DNA from: an uncultured Anaerobutyricum sp.
GTDB lineage: Bacteria > Bacillota > Clostridia > Lachnospirales > Lachnospiraceae
Reading direction: 5' to 3'
NCBI RefSeq assembly: GCF_934307085.1
Contig: NZ_CAKRCF010000022.1
Span: 1-47,009, forward strand
DNA: 47,009 bases
Positions 43,101 to 47,009 of this stretch are shown here, one piece after another. Numbering within the stretch: the stretch's first letter is position 1; each line of letters begins with the position of its first letter. Under the pieces are notes generated by a model. That model saw nothing but the letters and a program-made list of their open reading frames with translations. It was not told the DNA's origin and did not search any database. The translations under genes were made by a program, and so were the position numbers.

Positions 43101-43923
43101 TTATGTATGTAAGAATAAAGTCGCAGTTCCAAAGGTATTTATTCCAGTATTCCCAGGAACAAACTGCGAATATGATTCAGCGAAGGCGTTCCGCCGTGCA
43201 GGAGCAGAAGTAGAGACACTTGTATTTAAGAACCAGTCTGAATCTGATATTCTCGAGTCTGTAAATGCATTTGAAAAGGCAATCAGCCAGGCACAGATTA
43301 TTATGTTCCCAGGTGGATTCAGTGCAGGTGATGAGCCAGAAGGTTCTGCGAAGTTCTTTGCAACGGTATTTAGAAATGAAAAGATTAAAGAATCCGTTAT
43401 GAAGCTTCTTAACGAGAGAGACGGTCTTGCACTTGGTATTTGTAATGGATTCCAGGCACTCATTAAGCTTGGTCTTGTACCATATGGAGAAATCGTTAAC
43501 CAGACAGAAGATTCTCCAACACTTACCATGAACGAGATTGGCCGCCATGTATCTACTATGGTATATACAAAAGTAGTAACCAATAAGTCCCCATGGCTTC
43601 GTAAAGCTGTACTTGACCAGATTTATGCAATTCCTGCATCTCACGGTGAAGGACGTTTCGTTGCCAGCAAAGAATGGATTGAAAAATTATTCAAAAACGG
43701 ACAGGTTGCAACACAGTACGTCAACTTAAGCGGAGAACCTACAATGGATGACCGTTATAATCCAAACGGTTCTTACTATGCTATCGAAGGTATCACAAGC
43801 CCAGATGGACGTGTACTTGGTAAGATGGCACATTCCGAACGTATCGGAGAGAATATTGCTAAGAATATCTACGCAAAACAGGATCAGAAGATTTTTGAAA
43901 GTGGAGTAGAATATTTTAAATAA
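40165..43923 (+). CDS. purL: Phosphoribosylformylglycinamidine synthase, single-chain PurL
   Basis: The product converts FGAR and glutamine to FGAM with ATP, step four of purine synthesis. The 1252-aa chain holds all parts: an N-terminal PurS-like region, an ATP/FGAR synthetase core (SDHCRHTTF, FKNETHNHPTEIEPFGGAATCLGG, GGRTGRDGCGGATGSS, NDFGAGGVSVAIGE) and a C-terminal class I glutaminase (PVFPGTNCEYDSA, GICNGFQALIKLG with the Cys nucleophile, PASHGEGRF with His and Glu). Longest quoted motifs are spans. The ATG at 40165 is preceded by GGAGGA; a TTG three codons earlier is inside that site. It is not next to other pur genes here, although purO and the AICAR transformylase gene lie 30 kb away. 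Confidence 0.95.
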   Translation: MSQVKRLYVEKKPSYAVKAKELAEELKAYLSIEDVSNVRVLIRYDVENVSAETMEKAAVTVFSEPPVDDLYEEDFPKKEGDRVFSVEYLPGQFDQRADSAMQCLQLLNEKEEPIIRSATTYVFSGNISDEEFEKIKEYCINPVDSRETDEKKPETLVMDYEEPADVAIFDGFKDMQEEELKALYDSLGLAMTFEDFRYIQNYYHGEEDRNPSMTEIRVLDTYWSDHCRHTTFSTELKEVTFGDGYYKPLFEKTYNEYLADRAEVYGDRKDKFICLMDLALMGMKKLKQDGLLDNMEESDEINACSIVVPVEFEDKTEEWLISFKNETHNHPTEIEPFGGAATCLGGAIRDPLSGRSYVYQAMRVTGCADPTVPMSETMKGKLPQRKLTTGAAKGYSSYGNQIGLATGLVDEVYHPGYVAKRMEIGAVIGAAPRKNVIRETSDPGDIIVLLGGRTGRDGCGGATGSSKAHTTQSIDTCGAEVQKGNAPTERKIQRLFRREEVSILIKKCNDFGAGGVSVAIGELADGLRIDLDKVPKKYAGLDGTELAISESQERMAVVLDKKDVEQFLAYAEEENLEATVVAEVTEEKRLVMSWRGKEIVNLSRAFLDTNGAHQETTVEVEMPDEKACYYKTQSELKDIKEMWTEKLSDLNVCSKKGLIEMFDSSIGAGTVTMPFGGKTQLTPIQTMTAKLPVLEGKTELTTMMSYGFDPYLSSWSPYHGAVYAVLESVAKIVAAGGDFRKIRLTFQEYFERLGTDPKRWGKPFAALLGAYNAQKGFGIPSIGGKDSMSGSFEDIDVPPTLVSFAVDYTKASHVVTPEFKKAGNNLLRVDIPFDEYGIPDYEEAGKIYDTIHKLMRKDIIASAYALGAGGLIEAISKMSFGNMYGAKLVRDFNKEDLTKKYYGSILVEIPTEWMDEMAVLPNTFVGRITDDPFFQVGEKEISLKEMCDVWQAPLESVFPTKTNATKHNVSQPLYRTNDIYVCKNKVAVPKVFIPVFPGTNCEYDSAKAFRRAGAEVETLVFKNQSESDILESVNAFEKAISQAQIIMFPGGFSAGDEPEGSAKFFATVFRNEKIKESVMKLLNERDGLALGICNGFQALIKLGLVPYGEIVNQTEDSPTLTMNEIGRHVSTMVYTKVVTNKSPWLRKAVLDQIYAIPASHGEGRFVASKEWIEKLFKNGQVATQYVNLSGEPTMDDRYNPNGSYYAIEGITSPDGRVLGKMAHSERIGENIAKNIYAKQDQKIFESGVEYFK

Positions 43924-43949
43924 ATCCTGATAAGCTAAACAAATAGAAG

Positions 43950-44066
43950 CCAGGCATCTCTATTATGTAAAAATACGCTTTAGAACAAGCTCTTAATGCA
44001 GGTGATTATTAAGGGTGCAGTGAAAATAAAGTATTTTTATATAGAGGTGTCTGGTTTTTCTGTTTT
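43950..44066 (+). terminator. Large terminator hairpin after purL
   Basis: CCAGGCATCTCTAT...AAAAATAC (43950-43976) pairs imperfectly with GTATTTTTATATAGAGGTGTCTGG (44031-44054 span), followed by TTTTTCTGTTTTTT. The 50-base apex has a further small stem, CTTAAT/ATTAAG. Confidence 0.75.
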
Positions 44067-44174
44067 TTAATGCTTGTTTGTTCTATTCTTTTATGTGTAG
44101 GCCATTTTTTCACCTATTGCAGTTTTTTTTATCCTGTGATAGAATGGTAAAGATTAGGTCATCATTTATGGCTA

Positions 44175-44254
44175 AGGGAAGGGTGTGACCGAGACTTCTG
44201 AAAAGGGCATTGGGAAAAGCAGTGTTTTTTTCAGTGGTTTCGGAAACCTTCCCA
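44175..44254 (+). promoter_or_regulatory. pnp leader hairpin
   Basis: GGGAAGG (44175-44181) and CCGAGAC pair with GTTTCGG and CCTTCCC near 44238-44254, forming an imperfect stem just before pnp. In many bacteria pnp mRNA is cut and folded at a leader stem by RNase III as part of autocontrol; a similar use here is inference. Confidence 0.45.
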
Positions 44255-44290
44255 CATTAATAAATATATATTTTTTTGGAGGTTTAAGTA

Positions 44291-46381
44291 ATGGTAAAAC
44301 AGTTTTCTATGGAACTGGCAGGAAGAACACTGACAGTTGAAATCGGAAAAGTGGCAGCGCAGGCCAATGGTGCCGCTCTTATGCGCTACGGTGATACAGT
44401 GGTTTTATCCACAGCAACAGCTTCAGAGAAGCCAAGAGAAGGAATCGATTTCTTCCCTCTTAGTGTTGAGTTTGAGGAAAAGATGTACGCAGTAGGTAAG
44501 ATTCCTGGAGGATTTAATAAGAGAGAGGGGAAGGCATCTGAGCATGCAGTTCTTACATCCCGTGTTATTGATCGTCCAATGCGTCCATTGTTCCCTAAGG
44601 ATTATAGAAATGATGTAACACTGAATAACTTAGTTATGGCAGTAGACCCTGACTGTTCTCCAGAAGTAACAGCAATGCTTGGTGCTTCTGTTGCAACATC
44701 TATTTCTGATATTCCATTTGATGGTCCTATCGCAGGAACAAGAATCGGTCTCATTGACGGAGAGTTTATCATAAACCCTACAGCAGACCAGCAGTTAGTT
44801 TCTGATCTTGCTCTTACAGTTGCTTCTACAGCAGAGAAAGTAATTATGATTGAAGCTGGCGCGAATGAAGTTCCAGAAGATAAGATGATTGAAGCTATCT
44901 TCAAGGCTCATGAAGTGAATAAGGAAGTTATTAAGTTTATCGACCGAATCGTAGAAGAATGCGGAAAAGAGAAACATGAATACGAGCATGTAGATACTCC
45001 AGAAGACTTATGGAATGATATGGTATCTTTCATTACTCCAGAGGCTATGGAAGAAGCTGTATTTACTGATGTAAAGCAGGTTCGTGAAGAGAATATCCGT
45101 CAAATTAAAGAGAAGTTAGAAGAACGTTACGCAGAAGAACATGAAGACTGGATTCCATTAATCGACGATGCAGTATACAAGTTCCAGAAAAAGACTGTTC
45201 GTAAGATGATCTTAAAAGACCACAAGCGTCCAGATGGTCGTGCTATTAATGAGATTCGTCCATTAGCTGCTGAAATTGATCTTTTACCTAGAGTACATGG
45301 TTCTGGTATGTTTACCCGTGGACAGACACAGATTATGACAATTACAACATTAGCACCATTATCAGAAGCACAGAAGATTGACGGTCTTGATGCGAATGTA
45401 ACATCTAAGAGATATATGCATCACTATAACTTCCCAAGCTACTCCGTAGGTGAGACAAAGCCTAGCCGTGGTCCGGGACGTCGTGAGATCGGTCATGGTG
45501 CTTTAGCAGAGAGAGCTTTAGTTCCAGTACTTCCAAGTGAGGACGAATTCCCATATGCAATCCGTACTGTTTCTGAAACATTAGAGTCTAACGGTTCCAC
45601 TTCCCAGGCAAGTATCTGTGCATCTACTTTATCTTTAATGGCAGCAGGTGTTCCAATTAAGAAACCAGTTGCAGGTATTTCTACAGGTCTTGTAACAGGA
45701 GACAGTGATAATGATTACATCGTATTAACAGATATTCAAGGACTTGAGGACTTCTTTGGTGATATGGACTTTAAGGTTGCCGGTACACATGATGGTATCA
45801 CTGCTATCCAGATGGATATCAAGATTCATGGTCTGACACCAGACATCATCCGTGAGGCAATTTCCCGTACAAAAGAAGCTCGTGAACATATCCTTACTGA
45901 TGTTATGGAACCAGTTATCTCTGCACCAAGAGATCATGTTGGAGAATATGCACCAAAGATTATGCAGATGCATGTAGATCCAGATAAGATCAGCGAGATT
46001 ATCGGAAAACAGGGTAAGACAATTAACGCAATCATTGATGAGACAGGCGTAAAGATAGATATTAACGATGAAGGAAGAGTAGACATTTGTGGTGTTGATC
46101 AGACTATGATTGACAGAGCAATGGAAATCATCCGTCTTATCGTAGAGCCAGTTGAGGCAGGTAAGATTTATGAAGGAGAAGTTGTACGTATTATGAACTT
46201 CGGTGCATTTGTACAATTATCCCCGAATAAAGATGGTCTGATTCACATTTCCAAACTTTCCAAAGAGAGAGTAGAAAAAGTAGAAGATGTTGTTAATATC
46301 GGTGATAAAGTAAAAGTAAAAGTTCTTGAAATCGATAAGATGGGAAGAATTAATCTGGCACTTCGCGAGATTATCAAATAA
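44291..46381 (+). CDS. pnp: Polynucleotide phosphorylase
   Basis: A 3'-5' exoribonuclease that uses phosphate, part of the RNA degradation machinery. The 696-aa protein has two RNase PH domains (first with FFPLSVEFEEKMYAVGKIPGGF near 55-76, second with RGQTQIMTITTL near 345 and GDMDFKVAGTHDGITAIQMDIK near 485, spans), a helical linker, a KH domain with GKQGKTINAI near 572 and an S1 domain (YEGEVVRIMNFGAFVQL near 628) at the C-terminus. TTGGAGG precedes the ATG. rpsO is not directly upstream, unlike in many bacteria. Confidence 0.97.
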   Translation: MVKQFSMELAGRTLTVEIGKVAAQANGAALMRYGDTVVLSTATASEKPREGIDFFPLSVEFEEKMYAVGKIPGGFNKREGKASEHAVLTSRVIDRPMRPLFPKDYRNDVTLNNLVMAVDPDCSPEVTAMLGASVATSISDIPFDGPIAGTRIGLIDGEFIINPTADQQLVSDLALTVASTAEKVIMIEAGANEVPEDKMIEAIFKAHEVNKEVIKFIDRIVEECGKEKHEYEHVDTPEDLWNDMVSFITPEAMEEAVFTDVKQVREENIRQIKEKLEERYAEEHEDWIPLIDDAVYKFQKKTVRKMILKDHKRPDGRAINEIRPLAAEIDLLPRVHGSGMFTRGQTQIMTITTLAPLSEAQKIDGLDANVTSKRYMHHYNFPSYSVGETKPSRGPGRREIGHGALAERALVPVLPSEDEFPYAIRTVSETLESNGSTSQASICASTLSLMAAGVPIKKPVAGISTGLVTGDSDNDYIVLTDIQGLEDFFGDMDFKVAGTHDGITAIQMDIKIHGLTPDIIREAISRTKEAREHILTDVMEPVISAPRDHVGEYAPKIMQMHVDPDKISEIIGKQGKTINAIIDETGVKIDINDEGRVDICGVDQTMIDRAMEIIRLIVEPVEAGKIYEGEVVRIMNFGAFVQLSPNKDGLIHISKLSKERVEKVEDVVNIGDKVKVKVLEIDKMGRINLALREIIK

Positions 46382-46407
46382 ATTATTTTTACCAGGAGGC
46401 AGTAAGG

Positions 46408-47001
46408 TTGGAGCTCCTTTTAGAACAAATCAGCCAGATTACACATGGTGTTGTACTAAATAGAATAAAGCCAAAGATATTAAGTGAGGGAATGGAATAC
46501 CCAATCCTTACAATCAGTCAGTTACTTGACGAGGAAAATGGGCTATGGGATTATGAAATCCCTACAGTTTTGGTGGATAAGAAAAAGGTAAAAAATCTGA
46601 ATCTGGCAAAAGAGCATAGTATTGTAATCGGACTGACCTCCTTTCATCGTGCTGCTGTATTGGAAAAACGGCATGAGGGTAAAATTATTCCGTCAAATTT
46701 CGTTTCTATTGAATTTCAGAACGGAATAATGGATCCCTATTATTTTGCCTGGTATTTTAACGAACATCCAGAAATAAAAAGGCAGCGAATGATTGCTATT
46801 CAAGGAAATTCTTCTGTAAAAGTATTATCTGTGCATATGATTAGACAATTAATGATAGAGTGTCCGGATTTATCTACGCAGATGTCTATTGGTAAGTTGT
46901 ATTACTACCAAAAGAGGAAAGAAGTACTTCTCATGGAAAAGATGCGTTTAGAAAAGGCAGTTTTGACAGAAGAAATGATGCACCATTTAGAAAAAATATA
47001 A
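46408..47001 (+). CDS. Solitary HsdS-like specificity domain protein
   Basis: A 197-aa protein resembling one half of a type I restriction specificity subunit: an N-terminal recognition-domain-like part (IKPKILSEGMEYPILTISQL, then IIPSNFVSIEF and DPYYFAWYFNEHPEIKRQ) and a C-terminal helical arm (MSIGKLYYYQKRKEVLLMEKMRLEKAV). It starts at TTG 46408 with AGGAGG before it. No hsdM or hsdR is within the window before it; the window ends 8 bases after its stop. It might be a lone S half-subunit serving an enzyme elsewhere, or a domesticated DNA-binding protein. It is 26 bases behind pnp and may be cotranscribed. Confidence 0.65.
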   Translation: MELLLEQISQITHGVVLNRIKPKILSEGMEYPILTISQLLDEENGLWDYEIPTVLVDKKKVKNLNLAKEHSIVIGLTSFHRAAVLEKRHEGKIIPSNFVSIEFQNGIMDPYYFAWYFNEHPEIKRQRMIAIQGNSSVKVLSVHMIRQLMIECPDLSTQMSIGKLYYYQKRKEVLLMEKMRLEKAVLTEEMMHHLEKI

Positions 47002-47009
47002 AAGGGGAA

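Noticed and set aside
43101..43644. Two minus-strand frames of about 155-160 codons inside purL
   Set aside because: They lie opposite the conserved glutaminase domain, overlap each other and have no family likeness; they reflect codon use of purL.
45725..46216. Minus-strand frame of 163 codons inside pnp
   Set aside because: Antisense to the second RNase PH, KH and S1 domains; no ribosome site or known motifs.
46408..47001. A complete type I restriction locus
   Set aside because: Only a half-size specificity-like gene is visible; no methylase or nuclease gene is within the window.

Overview
The window looks like chromosomal DNA of a low-GC anaerobic Firmicute, most likely a Lachnospiraceae species. 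The evidence is the low GC content, the strong AGGAGG ribosome sites, an [FeFe]-hydrogenase maturase (HydE), LuxS, an EFR1-type ferredoxin, a one-piece PurL of about 1250 residues, and an IMP cyclohydrolase of the PurO type beside a stand-alone AICAR transformylase. A butyrate producer close to Anaerobutyricum would fit, but that is a guess from gene content and not a measurement. No prophage, transposase, rRNA or CRISPR array was seen.

Layout. 1-1.5 kb: a long palindromic element, then glycerol dehydrogenase (gldA). 1.5-6.1 kb: sbcC and sbcD on the minus strand. 6.5-9.2 kb: a DMT exporter converging on, and overlapping, a CYTH-domain gene that lies behind a lipoprotein gene. 9.4-11.5 kb: the last two steps of IMP synthesis as separate genes (purO, then AICAR transformylase) with a folded RNA candidate between them. 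11.5-15.3 kb, minus strand: tyrA and aroA (aromatic amino acids), then a secreted beta-helix protein. 15.3-16.1 kb: an intergenic region with two copies of a palindromic repeat. 16.1-18.8 kb: an EF-G-like GTPase and a small HD-type alarmone hydrolase. 19.2-22.2 kb: an ACT regulator, hom and lysC (aspartate family). 22.6-24.7 kb: dCMP deaminase, then the infC-rpmI-rplT translation operon with its attenuating leader and a non-ATG infC start. 24.7-26.5 kb: a cell-wall glucosaminidase and a membrane protein. 26.7-27.3 kb: two nearly identical tRNA-Leu(AAG) transcription units in tandem. 27.3-31.4 kb: an ABC-F ATPase, a DUF1015 protein and a phospholipase C-like protein. 31.5-35.8 kb: DacF-type carboxypeptidase, a PspC protein, hydE and a ROK glucokinase. 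36-37.8 kb, minus strand: a flavodoxin/ferredoxin protein, a Cys-rich small protein and luxS. 38-40 kb: two paralogous AstE/AspA-type metallohydrolases, the second lacking one metal ligand. 40-47 kb: purL, pnp and a solitary HsdS-like recognition-domain protein.

The most unusual content is in the intergenic DNA. At least five loci carry long inverted repeats that fall into two families. Within a family a core sequence is conserved, while the stem around it has a different sequence at each locus and still pairs almost perfectly. Family B (two copies near 15.4 and 15.9 kb) has a 64-nt core identical except for four loop bases, enclosed by unrelated 26-31 bp stems. Family A (near 0.1, 22.4 and 35.9 kb, with a possible degenerate copy at 37.3 kb) shows the same logic with a different core. 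This conserved-core, private-stem design fits either a structured RNA/ssDNA element under strong structural selection or a mobile element that rebuilds its own stems. I do not recognise it as a named family.
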